From contig CAZIEW010000001.1 in NCBI GenBank assembly GCA_964538515.1, positions 1-64,000 of the forward strand: 64,000 bases of DNA, in the 5' to 3' direction. The notes below the pieces were generated by a model that saw only the letters and a program-made list of their open reading frames with translations, did no database searches and had not been told where the DNA came from. Of the stretch, positions 8,885 to 18,045 are shown in pieces. A program made the position numbers and the translations under genes. Numbering within the stretch: position 1 is the stretch's first letter; every line of letters starts with the position of its first letter. This stretch comes from CALBZH01 sp964538515. Lineage in GTDB: Bacteria; Desulfobacterota; Syntrophobacteria; Syntrophobacterales; Syntrophobacteraceae.

Positions 8885-9646
8885 ATGGTCAAGTCGGTCT
8901 CGCTCGCTTGCGTCCTCGTTTTGCTGCTCCTCGGCCTCGGCAATGCCCGATCCCAAGCGGCCTCACTCACGGCCGAGGAGATCCTGGACCGGGTGGACGA
9001 CCTTTACCGGGGAACGTCGAGCCACGGTAAGATGACCATGGTCGTTGTGACCGAGCACTGGAAGCGAACCCTTTCCCTCGAATTCTGGTCCAAGGGCAAG
9101 GACAAATCCCTCATTCGAATCACCGCCCCTCTCAAGGAAAAAGGGACGAGCACCCTTCGGTCGGGAAACGAAATCTGGAACTACCTTCCCAAGGTCAACC
9201 GGGTGATCAAGCTTCCCTCCTCCATGATGTCCGCATCCTGGATGGGCTCCCATTTCACGAACGACGACCTGGTCAAGGAAAGTCGCTTCACGCAGGACTA
9301 CACGTTCAAGATTTCTTACGAAGGGGCTCGCGATGGCCTGGAAATCGTCGAGCTTGCCTGCACGCCGAAGCCCGAGGCACCGGTCGTCTGGGGAAGAGTA
9401 GAGGTGACCGTCCGCCGGACGGACTATCTTCCCACGGTGGTACGCTACTACGATGAAGTCCTTCATCTGGCCCGGACCATGACCTTCTCCGACTTCAAGA
9501 CCCTCTCGGGGCGGTCCATCCCCACCATGATGACGCTCACCCCATCGGACAAGCCGAACGAACGGACCGAAGTGAGCTACCAGGAAATCACGTTCGACGT
9601 CTCCTTGACAGACGATTTCTTTTCGATACGAACGCTTCAGGAATGA
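8885..9646 (+). CDS. Outer-membrane lipoprotein-sorting-like protein (LolA-like)
   Basis: 253 residues with a signal peptide (MVKSVSLACVLVLLLLGLGNARSQA) and a LolA/LolB-like beta domain: an early EEILDRVDDLYRG, then a run of beta strands including SLIRITAPLKEKGTSTLR and IWNYLPKVNRVIKLP. This matches the outer membrane lipoprotein-sorting (TP0789-like) family, periplasmic proteins that bind lipids or lipoproteins in a curved sheet. It is the first gene of an operon with two FtsX/LolC-type permeases and a LolD-type ATPase, so it may be their periplasmic partner. It lacks a lipobox. Confidence 0.8.
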   Translation: MVKSVSLACVLVLLLLGLGNARSQAASLTAEEILDRVDDLYRGTSSHGKMTMVVVTEHWKRTLSLEFWSKGKDKSLIRITAPLKEKGTSTLRSGNEIWNYLPKVNRVIKLPSSMMSASWMGSHFTNDDLVKESRFTQDYTFKISYEGARDGLEIVELACTPKPEAPVVWGRVEVTVRRTDYLPTVVRYYDEVLHLARTMTFSDFKTLSGRSIPTMMTLTPSDKPNERTEVSYQEITFDVSLTDDFFSIRTLQE

Positions 9647-9656
9647 GGTGGGCATC

Positions 9657-10874
9657 GTGAATTTTCTTCGCGTGCCATGGAGAAACCTATGGAGAAACCG
9701 TCGGAGGACCTTCATCACCATTGCCGCGGTCTCCTTCAACACCATGGTGCTGATCACCACCTTCTGCCTCATGGACGGGCTGCTCGATCAAACCGTCCGG
9801 AATGCGACGCAACTGATGACCGGAGAGGCTCAACTGCACGCGCCGGGATACCTTGCGGACCGTTCCCTGTACAAGACGCTCCTTGATCCGGAGCCAATCG
9901 TTGCGGCCCTTGGGGACCGCTCCATCGGCGCCGCGGCTCGGACATACGGCTATGGCCTGGTCAGTCAGGGGACGAAATCGGCCGGAGCCATGTTCTGGGG
10001 GATCGACCCGCCAGCGGAGATCGCTAACTTCGATCTTGCCGCCCATATGGGAGAAGGAAGTTTTCTGTCCCAGACGCCCACCAAGGGGCTGGTCCTCGGA
10101 AAGAAGCTCGCCAGATCTCTGAATGCCCAAGTGGGGTCGGAAATCGTTGTGCTCGTTCAGGCGGCCGACGGATCGATGGGAAACGATCTCTTTACCGTTC
10201 ACGGAATTCTGAAGGCTGTCGGGGACAGCGTGGACCGAAACGCCGCCATCATGCATCTCGCTGATTTTCGAGCCTTGTTCGCGATGCCCAAAGGCATCCA
10301 TGAAATCGCGGTAAACACCAAAGGGCGTCTCCCTCTCCCGGTTCTGAAAGAGCAGATCGAGCGCCTCGCCCCCCAAGCGGAGGTCAAGACCTGGCACCAG
10401 CTCTTGCCGACCCTCTCGGACATGATCCAGCTCTCCGACGCCAACATGATCCTTTTCGGCGCGATCTTTTTCTTTGCCGCGGGTCTCGGAGTCATGAACA
10501 CGATGCTCATGGCCACCTACGAGCGTGCCCAGGAATTCGGAATTCTGAAGGCCCTGGGGGCTTCGCCCTGGCTGATCGTGAGAGACGTCGCGATGGAGGC
10601 CTGGCTCCTGGCCGCCGTTTCCACCTTTTTTGGAGTGCTCACCGGAACTGCGGCTTCCTATGCGCTTCAGGTCTACGGCTTGGACACATCCGGTCTTGCC
10701 GGCGAGACGACCATCTCCGGCGTGGTCTTTGATCCGGTCTGGCGCAGTGCACTCAGCGTCAAATCGATCTTGCAGCCCGTCCTGATCATGTGGATGGTCT
10801 GCGTGCTGGCGGCCCTCTACCCTGCCGCCATGTCAGCCCGCCTGGACCCTGTCAAGACCATGCACCAGACCTAG
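9657..10874 (+). CDS. ABC transporter permease, LolC/MacB-FtsX type
   Basis: 405 residues from GTG at 9657, chosen because GAGGTG lies 6 bases upstream; a GTG at 9648 overlaps that site. It starts with RVPWRNLWRNRRRTFITI and TM1, then a large periplasmic MacB-type domain (about residues 45-255), followed by three TM helices in an FtsX domain (about 265-400, with EFGILKALGASPW). This is the type VII ABC layout used for lipoprotein release (LolCDE) and mechanotransmission. Paired with a paralogous permease and an ATPase downstream. Confidence 0.85.
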   Translation: MNFLRVPWRNLWRNRRRTFITIAAVSFNTMVLITTFCLMDGLLDQTVRNATQLMTGEAQLHAPGYLADRSLYKTLLDPEPIVAALGDRSIGAAARTYGYGLVSQGTKSAGAMFWGIDPPAEIANFDLAAHMGEGSFLSQTPTKGLVLGKKLARSLNAQVGSEIVVLVQAADGSMGNDLFTVHGILKAVGDSVDRNAAIMHLADFRALFAMPKGIHEIAVNTKGRLPLPVLKEQIERLAPQAEVKTWHQLLPTLSDMIQLSDANMILFGAIFFFAAGLGVMNTMLMATYERAQEFGILKALGASPWLIVRDVAMEAWLLAAVSTFFGVLTGTAASYALQVYGLDTSGLAGETTISGVVFDPVWRSALSVKSILQPVLIMWMVCVLAALYPAAMSARLDPVKTMHQT

Positions 10875-10935
10875 GCGACCGTTTGATGACCTTCGCCCCG
10901 CCACCAAAGTGAGCCCGTCAATAGAGGATAACAGC

Positions 10936-12162
10936 ATGATCGTTCGACTGGCCTGGAGGTCCATCTGGCGCAACAGACGCCGGACCCTCATCACGATGGT
11001 CTCCATCGCCCTGGGGCTGGCCATCGCCATCTTTTTCATTGCCATGGCCGAAGGGGTCTACAGCCAGATCGTCGATGAGGCGGTGCGCATGCAGGCGGGT
11101 CATGTCACCCTCGAGAACCCCGCCTACCAGACGGCCCCTTCCGTGGATCTGACGATCACCGTTCCCGGCGATCTCAGAGAGCGCATCCAGCGCATGGACA
11201 CCGTCGACCAGACCAAGCTGCTCATTCTGGGCCAGGGCGTCGCCAACTCCGGAGCTGGAGGGGTAGGCGTGTCCATGATGGGTGTGGAGCCGTCCGCGGA
11301 GAAGCGGACGTCTCCATTGGCTCGCCATATCATCCTTGGGAGCTATCTTGAAGACGAGGATAACCGGAAGGTCGTCCTGGGAGAGCATCTGGCCAAGCAG
11401 CTCAAGGTTCAGGTCGGGAATAAGGTCGTTCTCACGACCAACAACGCCCAGGGGCAGCTCGTCGAGGAATTGTGCCGGGTAAAGGGCCTCTTTCGAACGG
11501 GGTCCAACGAAATAGACGGGTACTTGATCCAGATCCCCATCGCCTTTGCGCGGCAGGTATTCGGCCTGGGAGACCACGATGCAACACAGCTTGGCATTCT
11601 CTTGAAACGCCCCGACGCTCAAAAGGCCGTCATGGATGCCATCGAGCCTTTGTGCCGAGGCAGGGGCATTGCCGTTCTGGGCTGGCAGGAAGTCCTCCCC
11701 GAAGTGGCCTCTTACATTCGGCTGGATCGGGTATCCAACTGGGTGTTCCAGGGTTTGCTCTTCATGATCATCTTGTTCACGATCCTGAACACCCTTCTCA
11801 TGTCGGTGGTGGAGCGGGAACGTGAGTTCGCCGTCCTCCAGGCCCTCGGCACACCCGTCACCCAGCTCCAAGGCCAGTTGCTCATGGAGTCGGTCTTCAT
11901 CGGAAGCCTCGGCTGCCTGCTCGGGATGATTGTTGGAGGCGCCTCCTCTCTTGCGCTGCAAGTCTGGGGATGGGATATGGCCTCACTCATGCCGGAGGGA
12001 GTCACGATCTCGGGGTTTGCCATATCGACCACCATTCACGCCCTCCTCACACCGGACATTCTGCTGTGGACCGCCGGGATCGTTCTCGCCGCAACCCTTT
12101 TGCTAAGCCTGGCTCCCATGCGCCGGGTGGCTCGCGTGCAGCTGGCTGAGACTTTGAGATAG
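10936..12162 (+). CDS. ABC transporter permease, LolE/MacB-FtsX type
   Basis: 408 residues from ATG 10936, preceded by AGAGGA. The N-terminal MIVRLAWRSIWRNRRRTLITM motif matches the preceding permease, and the same four-TM layout is seen: TM1, a MacB-like periplasmic domain, then a C-terminal FtsX domain with EREFAVLQALGTP. Two distinct permeases with one ATPase is the LolCDE arrangement. The ATPase follows after 12 bp. Confidence 0.85.
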   Translation: MIVRLAWRSIWRNRRRTLITMVSIALGLAIAIFFIAMAEGVYSQIVDEAVRMQAGHVTLENPAYQTAPSVDLTITVPGDLRERIQRMDTVDQTKLLILGQGVANSGAGGVGVSMMGVEPSAEKRTSPLARHIILGSYLEDEDNRKVVLGEHLAKQLKVQVGNKVVLTTNNAQGQLVEELCRVKGLFRTGSNEIDGYLIQIPIAFARQVFGLGDHDATQLGILLKRPDAQKAVMDAIEPLCRGRGIAVLGWQEVLPEVASYIRLDRVSNWVFQGLLFMIILFTILNTLLMSVVEREREFAVLQALGTPVTQLQGQLLMESVFIGSLGCLLGMIVGGASSLALQVWGWDMASLMPEGVTISGFAISTTIHALLTPDILLWTAGIVLAATLLLSLAPMRRVARVQLAETLR

Positions 12163-12174
12163 GAGACCCGAACC

Positions 12175-12861
12175 GTGAAGATTGTAGAGGCGACCGGGAT
12201 CACCAAAGATTACGGCTCGAATGGAGTCGTCACCCATGCCTTGCGGGGCGTGGACCTTGTCCTGATGGCCGGAGAATTCACATCGATGGCAGGCCCCTCC
12301 GGCTCGGGCAAGACCACGCTCCTCAATCTCATCGGGGGTCTGGACAGGCCCACCGCGGGCAGCATCAGGATCGAGGACATTGAGATCACGCAGCTCTCCG
12401 GCACCCAGCTCAGCCATTTGAGACGCGATCGCATTGGATTCATCTTTCAAAGCTACAACCTGATACCGGTCCTGACAGCCTTCGAAAACGCCGAATACGT
12501 GCTGATGCTCCAGAAAGTGGACAAGGAAGAGCGCCGGGAGCGCGTGATGCGCGTTTTGAGGGAAGTGGGCCTGGATGGGCTCGAGCACCGGCTTCCGCGA
12601 GAGCTTTCGGGGGGACAACAGCAACGGGTGGCCATCGCCAGGGCGATCGCCCCGGAGCCCGCGCTGCTGCTCGCCGATGAGCCAACGGCCAATGTGGATT
12701 CGGAGACCGGCAACGCTCTCATGGACCTGATGCGGCGGCTGAACGAGGAAAAAGGAATCACGTTCCTGTTTTCCACCCACGACCAGGCGGTGATGCAGCG
12801 CGCGCGAAGGCGGATCATGCTTCAAGATGGCCGCATCGCGGGTGATGTCCTGCAAGGCTGA
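12175..12861 (+). CDS. ABC transporter ATP-binding protein, LolD-like
   Basis: 228-residue nucleotide-binding domain starting with GTG. Walker A is GPSGSGKTT (about residues 40-48), the signature is LSGGQQQRVAIARA and Walker B is LLLADEPTANVD, with the H-loop in FSTHD. Sequence style and length match the LolD/MacB/FtsE clan. It works with the two FtsX-type permeases just upstream. A 148-bp gap without clear promoter elements separates it from the outer-membrane protein gene. Confidence 0.9.
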   Translation: MKIVEATGITKDYGSNGVVTHALRGVDLVLMAGEFTSMAGPSGSGKTTLLNLIGGLDRPTAGSIRIEDIEITQLSGTQLSHLRRDRIGFIFQSYNLIPVLTAFENAEYVLMLQKVDKEERRERVMRVLREVGLDGLEHRLPRELSGGQQQRVAIARAIAPEPALLLADEPTANVDSETGNALMDLMRRLNEEKGITFLFSTHDQAVMQRARRRIMLQDGRIAGDVLQG

Positions 12862-13009
12862 AGAATTCGCTGGGATGTCTCCGAAAGCTTTTGATCGGTA
12901 GCACCGCATCCATGACGGCGCTCGCCAAGCCTCGGACAACCCTTCGCCGCCGTGGGAGGCGGCGAAGCCGTCCAGTCGATGCATCATGAATGGATCTCGC
13001 GGATCTCCA

Positions 13010-14353
13010 ATGAAACAAGACAGACGGTCAGGTTCTATGGCGGCGAAGGCAGGGCTTGCCCTGTTTCTTCTGCTCACGCTTGCCAGCGGTCTCGGCTGCC
13101 GGGAGGCGCTGGCCCTCGTGGGCGACAGTGAGAAGTCTTTCGGCCTGAACGGAAGCATCCGCACGCTGTTCTTCCTCCTGGATCAGGACGGGACGTATCC
13201 CTTCAGTGCTCAGAACACCGTCGATGCCCTGTCGCAATCCATTCTCCGCCTGACTCTCGCCGGCAAGCCGACCCAGTCGCTGGCTTACGAGATCCATTGG
13301 GTCCAGACGCTGACGGCGTCCTCGGTGGCATTGTCAGGCGGCAGCCCCCTCACCTTCGGAAGCTCGTCCGTGAGCCCGGCGACGCGCTACCGGGTGCTGG
13401 GCGGCAGTTGGAATGTCATCGAGGACGACCAGGTGCTTGCGACCTCCCTTTTCGACCGTGTTAACGCGAAGCTCTCCCTGAGCTGGGGGGACGTGACACT
13501 CGGACGCCAGGCGATCACCTTTGGCAAGACCTATTTCTGGAACCCCCTGGATGTGTTCTTTCCCTTTGATTCCACTCAGTTTGATCGGGATTACAAGCCG
13601 GGCGTGGACGCCCTGAGAGTGGACGTTCCGCTCGGCCGATTCTCGGGAATCAACCTGGTTGGGTCCGCGGGACCCGAAATCCCGCTCAAACCTGACGGCG
13701 CCCGCAACGACCCGAAGGATGCCTCGTGGTACGGTTCTGCGGTCCTGGGACGAGCGTTTACGCACATCGCGGGGTGGGATGTCTCGCTGCAGGGAGGAAA
13801 GGTCTACGGCGGATACCATATGGGCGCTGGCGTCGTGGGAGACGTGGGTCCCATCCAGGTGCGCTGTGAGGGGGCCCAGTTCCTGCCCATGCGGGCCACA
13901 CCGCTCCCGCCGCCTTTGGAGGGAGACCTTTTCTGGAGCCATTTCCTCGGAGTACTGGGTCTCGGCCATCGGTTCGAAAACGGGCTGACCCTGGATTTTG
14001 AGTATTTCTACAACGGCGCGGGAGACCCGAACCATTTGAACGCAGCGCTCGTCCGCACCCAGTTCGGATCCAGCCTCCAAATGAGCCGACACTTGGCGGG
14101 GATGGTCGCCCAGTACGAATTCACGCCCCTTGTGACCGGAAGGCTTGCCGCCATCAGCTCCCTCTCCGATGGCTCGACCCAGCTCCAGCCCATTGTGACC
14201 GTTTCCCTCTCCGATGAAATGGACTTGCTCATCGGCCTGATGCTCAATTTCGGGCCGCCTCCCGAGCACGTCGCCGAAACCATCGTCAACGTCCAGAGTG
14301 AATTCGGCACGCTCCCGACCGTCTTCTTCACCCAATGGAAGCTCTACTTCTGA
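13010..14353 (+). CDS. Outer-membrane beta-barrel-like protein
   Basis: 447 residues from ATG 13010; an in-frame ATG at 12986 is possible, and neither has a strong ribosome site. The N-terminus has a signal peptide ending near EALA. The rest is rich in alternating strands ending in aromatic residues (GDVTLGRQAITFGKTYFWNP, LTLDFEYFYNG) and ends in WKLYF; a C-terminal Phe is typical of barrels inserted by BAM. No exact family is assigned. Its position after a LolA-like/LolCDE-like set suggests it is the outer-membrane component of that export system. It overlaps the convergent NodT gene by 10 bp. Confidence 0.7.
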   Translation: MKQDRRSGSMAAKAGLALFLLLTLASGLGCREALALVGDSEKSFGLNGSIRTLFFLLDQDGTYPFSAQNTVDALSQSILRLTLAGKPTQSLAYEIHWVQTLTASSVALSGGSPLTFGSSSVSPATRYRVLGGSWNVIEDDQVLATSLFDRVNAKLSLSWGDVTLGRQAITFGKTYFWNPLDVFFPFDSTQFDRDYKPGVDALRVDVPLGRFSGINLVGSAGPEIPLKPDGARNDPKDASWYGSAVLGRAFTHIAGWDVSLQGGKVYGGYHMGAGVVGDVGPIQVRCEGAQFLPMRATPLPPPLEGDLFWSHFLGVLGLGHRFENGLTLDFEYFYNGAGDPNHLNAALVRTQFGSSLQMSRHLAGMVAQYEFTPLVTGRLAAISSLSDGSTQLQPIVTVSLSDEMDLLIGLMLNFGPPPEHVAETIVNVQSEFGTLPTVFFTQWKLYF

Positions 14354-15759
14354 GCACTGTCCCACCCGCCGCCCAGGGCTTTGATGAGCCGTACCGTTGC
14401 GACCAAGCGCTGTCCCGCCAACTGCGCCAGTCTTTGCTGCCGCACGAGGCTGTTTCGGTCCGCATCGAGAAATTCCAGGTAACTCACGGTACCCACATCA
14501 TAGCGAGCCTTCGCGAGCTCGGCCGCTCGAGCGGCGGCCTCGAACGCCTCGGTCTGAGCGATGGCCTCCTCGTTCCTCAGGACGATCTGGGCGAGCGAAT
14601 CCTCCACTTCCTTGAAGGCCGCAAGCACGGCTTGACGATACGCCGCCAAAGTCTCCTGATAGACCGCCTCGGCCTGTTTGACCTCGGCCGCGGTGCGCCC
14701 GGCCGTAAAGAGAGGGAGGCTCAGGCTCGGGCTGATGGACCAGACGCGGCTTGGGTCGGTGAAGAGCTTGTCGGCATCGGCGCTCAAGGTGCCCAGCTGC
14801 CCCGTCAAGCGCAGCACGGGAAAGTAGGCGGCCTTGGCCACACCGATCTGGGCGTTTTGGGCCGCCAGCGTCCGCTCTGCCCGAGCGACGTCCGGCCGGC
14901 GCTCCAGAAGCGAGGAAGGCAGACCTACGGGAACATCGGGCGGCGAGGTCGGAGCGTATCCTTCGGGGAGCTGGAAGTCGCTGGCCGGCCTCCCGCACAG
15001 CAATGCCAAGGCATGAAGCGTTTCGGCACGCCGACGCCGCGTGTCCGCCACGTCGGCCTTCGCGCTCGCCAGCTCCCGCCGGGCCTGAGCGACGTCGACC
15101 TCGGGAATGGTTCCGGCTTGAAAGCGCCCGTTCAGGATGCGAAGCGTATCCTCACGGGATTGGATCGACTTCTGGAGAACCCCAATCTCCGCGTCCAAGG
15201 CACGAGCCAAAAAATAGTTGACCGCCACATCCGCCGTCAGCGTCAGCAAGACGTTCTGGTAGTCGGAAACATTGGCCTGGGCCTTGGCCTGAGCCGCCTC
15301 GAACGATCGCCTGACGCGCCCCCAGAGGTCCACCTCGTAACTCAGGTCGAACGGGACACTGAACGTATTGACATGCCCCACGGGAACGTCAAAGGGGATT
15401 GGCGTCGGGAGGTTCCCTGACGTGCGCTCCCGCTTGACCAGGGGATCCAGCGATATTTCCGGGAAGAACCGGCTTCGCGTGATTCGGGCCGCGGCCCGTG
15501 CTTCGTCAACCCGAGCCACCGCTGCGCGAAGGTCCTGGTTGGCTGCCACCGCGCCGGTCTCAAGATCATCCAGCACCGGATCCTTGAACACCTTCCACCA
15601 TTCCCCCTTGGGCACGGCATCGCGCGGCTCGGCAATCTTCCAACGCCAGTCCACCGGCGTCACGTCCTGCACATCGGGCTTTGTGTAGTCCGGCCCGACC
15701 GCGCAGGAGCCCAAGGCCAGAACAATGGTGAAACAGATCAGATGTCGAGCCGAACGCAT
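14344..15759 (-). CDS. Outer-membrane efflux lipoprotein, NodT family
   Basis: 471 residues from ATG 15759, chosen because it gives a lipoprotein signal (MRSARHLICFTIVLALGSC) followed by AVGPDYTKPD, the classic start of NodT/OprM outer-membrane factors. An upstream in-frame extension is not protein-like. The body has two OEP repeats of long helices with internal symmetry (LARALDAEIGVLQKSI; VLAAFKEVEDSLAQI). It is the exit duct of a tripartite pump and the last gene of the tetR/hlyD/ATPase/permease run, although a 217-bp gap separates it from the permease. Confidence 0.9.
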   Translation of the reverse strand: MRSARHLICFTIVLALGSCAVGPDYTKPDVQDVTPVDWRWKIAEPRDAVPKGEWWKVFKDPVLDDLETGAVAANQDLRAAVARVDEARAAARITRSRFFPEISLDPLVKRERTSGNLPTPIPFDVPVGHVNTFSVPFDLSYEVDLWGRVRRSFEAAQAKAQANVSDYQNVLLTLTADVAVNYFLARALDAEIGVLQKSIQSREDTLRILNGRFQAGTIPEVDVAQARRELASAKADVADTRRRRAETLHALALLCGRPASDFQLPEGYAPTSPPDVPVGLPSSLLERRPDVARAERTLAAQNAQIGVAKAAYFPVLRLTGQLGTLSADADKLFTDPSRVWSISPSLSLPLFTAGRTAAEVKQAEAVYQETLAAYRQAVLAAFKEVEDSLAQIVLRNEEAIAQTEAFEAAARAAELAKARYDVGTVSYLEFLDADRNSLVRQQRLAQLAGQRLVATVRLIKALGGGWDSAQK

Positions 15760-15976
15760 CAGAGGAAGCTTGGGGTCAGGCGTCGGGTTTCCGGTGCCAA
15801 CCGCAGACTCCAAGACCACTGCAAGTGCCCGGGCTTCCCCGGCATCGGGTGTCGGACACCTGAAGGCATGTTGGAGCCATCCTGAGCATGCTTCAGGCTT
15901 CGACCCGCTGCCCCGCTTGCCGATTCTCTCTCGACGGACTTCTTTCTGACACCTGAAACCCGACACCTGACACCTC

Positions 15977-17119
15977 CTAATCCAACGTCTGCCGATACCG
16001 CTTCACTCCAATGATCAGGGCAACCGTCGCGAAGAGGGCGATTTGCCACAGCTCGCGCACCACCTCATCAAGGCCGTTTCCTTTGAGCAAAATGCCACGG
16101 ACAATTCTCAGGAAGTGCGTCAGCGGAAAGACTTCGCCGATGCGCTGGGCCCACACGGGCATACCCCGGAACGGGAACATGAAGCCGGAAAGCAGGAGAG
16201 ACGGCAGGAAGAAGAAGAACGCCATCTGGACGGCTTGGAGCTGGTTCTGGGCCACGGTGGAAAAGGTGATTCCCATGGCCAGGTTGGCGGCGATGAAGAC
16301 CAGGGCCACCACCAGGAGAAGGGGGAGACTCCCAATCATGGGCACGTTGAAGATGAGCTGGGCCGCAAAAAGGATCAGTCCCACCTGGACGTACCCCACC
16401 AGGATGTAAGGAATGATCTTTCCGAGCAGCACCTCGAACGGACGGGCTGGCATCGAGAGGAGGTTTTCCATGGTGCCCCGCTCCCGTTCCCGCGTGATCG
16501 CGAGCCCGGTGATCATGACCATGGTCATGGTCAGGACGACCCCCATCAGGCCGGGAACGATGTTGTACTGCGTGATGGCTTCCGGGTTGTACTTGGCGTG
16601 GATTCGGAGGTCGACCGGCCCGTCGGATCCGGCAAGGTAGGCCAGTGGGCCCTTGAGATCGTTCAGCAGGGCTCCATTCACGGCGTTCGTGAGCGAGCTG
16701 AGGGCATTGCCCGTGGCTGCGGGATCCGTGGCATCCGCTTCGACCAGCACGGCCGGGCGGTCGCCTCGCAGGAAATCGCGGCTGAAATTCTCGGGAATAT
16801 TGATCACGAACTGCACCTCACCGCGCGCGAGCACATCGTGGGCTTCCGTCTCCGTGTGCACTTCTCGGACGAAGTCGAAGTAACTGCTGTTTTGAATGGC
16901 CTGCAGGATGGTGCGGGCCTGCGGTCCCCGGTCGGCCTGAAGCACGGCGGCGGGCAGGTGCTTGGGATCCGAGTTGATGGCAAATCCGAAGAGGATCAGC
17001 TGGATCAGAGGGATGCCGACCATGATGGCGAACGTCACCCGGTCCCGGCGCATCTGGATGAACTCCTTGACGACCATCGCCCAAAACCGCTTGAACGAGA
17101 GCTCACGGCGCTTCTTCAT
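15977..17119 (-). CDS. ABC-2 type permease (YbhR/YbhS-like)
   Basis: 380 residues from ATG 17119, which overlaps the stop of the ATPase gene as ATGA. TM1 is near residue 30, then a large extracytoplasmic domain (about 45-175) and five C-terminal TM helices with ITREREGTMENLLSMPARPFEVLLGKI-type features around RERERGTMENLL, typical of ABC-2 exporters such as YbhS/YbhR and YhhJ. Only one permease gene is present, whereas E. coli ybhGFSR has two, so it probably homodimerises. Confidence 0.87.
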   Translation of the reverse strand: MKKRRELSFKRFWAMVVKEFIQMRRDRVTFAIMVGIPLIQLILFGFAINSDPKHLPAAVLQADRGPQARTILQAIQNSSYFDFVREVHTETEAHDVLARGEVQFVINIPENFSRDFLRGDRPAVLVEADATDPAATGNALSSLTNAVNGALLNDLKGPLAYLAGSDGPVDLRIHAKYNPEAITQYNIVPGLMGVVLTMTMVMITGLAITRERERGTMENLLSMPARPFEVLLGKIIPYILVGYVQVGLILFAAQLIFNVPMIGSLPLLLVVALVFIAANLAMGITFSTVAQNQLQAVQMAFFFFLPSLLLSGFMFPFRGMPVWAQRIGEVFPLTHFLRIVRGILLKGNGLDEVVRELWQIALFATVALIIGVKRYRQTLD

Positions 17120-18042
17120 GATGAGCGTCCACCCTTCGATTTCTCCATCAGATGAATGAAAACGTCCTCCAGCCCCGCTTCGACCCGCCGCCATTCGTAG
17201 GGAGCCGTCCTGAACGGGGCAATGGCCTGATTGAGGGCCGCATCATCGTCCCCGCTCACATGCAGCGCGCTGCCGAAAGCCACGGCCTGCTCCACCCCTG
17301 GAGATTCCACGAGACGTTCGGAGAGCCGCATGAGATCCGGACCGGTCACCGCCCAGGTCGTCAGATTGGATTGACGGACCACCTCTGAAACCGTTCCCGT
17401 GACAAGGAGATCGCCATACAGGATAAAGGCCAATCGGTGGCAGCGCTCGGCTTCGTCCATGTAATGGGTGGCAATCAGAAAGGTGAGTCCTTCGTCAGCC
17501 AGGCGGTGAATCTCCTCCCAGAATTCCCGGCGCGCCTTGGGATCCACTCCGGCTGTGGGCTCGTCGAGCAGGAGAAGCCGCGGTTGGTGGATCATGCAGG
17601 CCGCGAGGGCGAGGCGCTGCTTCCAGCCCCCCGACAGCTCCCCGGCCAGCTGATTGCGCCGTTTGGTGAGTCCGAGCCGCTCCAGACTTTCGTTCACGGC
17701 CTCACGACGATTCTTCATGGAGTAAAGACGCGCCACGAAATCAAGATTTTCAGCGATGCTCAGATCTTCATAAAAGCTGAAGCGCTGCGTCATGTAGCCG
17801 ACCTGCCGCTTGATGAGCTCGCTTTCGTGAATCACATCAAGGCCGAGGCAAGTCCCGCTTCCCCCGTCGGGGCGCAGCAGCCCGCAGAGCATACGAATGA
17901 AGGTGGTCTTGCCGCTCCCGTTCGGCCCCAGAAAGCCGCAGATTTCACCCGTATGGACCTGGAGGTCGATCTGGTTGACGGCCGTGAGGTCTCCGAAGCG
18001 CTTGGTCATGCCGCGCACATCGATGGCGAGATCGTTCGTCAT
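17116..18042 (-). CDS. ABC transporter ATP-binding protein (YbhF/DrrA-like)
   Basis: 308 residues with a single nucleotide-binding domain. Walker A is GPNGSGKTT (residues 39-47), the signature is LSGGWKQRLALA and Walker B is LLLLDEPTAGVDP. The C-terminal 70 residues form the DrrA-type extension. E. coli YbhF has two fused ATPase domains; this protein has only one. It is 3 bp downstream of the adaptor gene and overlaps the permease by 4 bp, so translation is likely coupled. Confidence 0.9.
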   Translation of the reverse strand: MTNDLAIDVRGMTKRFGDLTAVNQIDLQVHTGEICGFLGPNGSGKTTFIRMLCGLLRPDGGSGTCLGLDVIHESELIKRQVGYMTQRFSFYEDLSIAENLDFVARLYSMKNRREAVNESLERLGLTKRRNQLAGELSGGWKQRLALAACMIHQPRLLLLDEPTAGVDPKARREFWEEIHRLADEGLTFLIATHYMDEAERCHRLAFILYGDLLVTGTVSEVVRQSNLTTWAVTGPDLMRLSERLVESPGVEQAVAFGSALHVSGDDDAALNQAIAPFRTAPYEWRRVEAGLEDVFIHLMEKSKGGRSS

Positions 18043-18045
18043 GGC

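Noticed and set aside
15760..15976. Possible repeat block with ACACCTGA motifs between the permease and NodT genes
   Set aside because: A few short matches of GACACCTGA are seen but no regular spacing or array; not a CRISPR and not a clear repeat.
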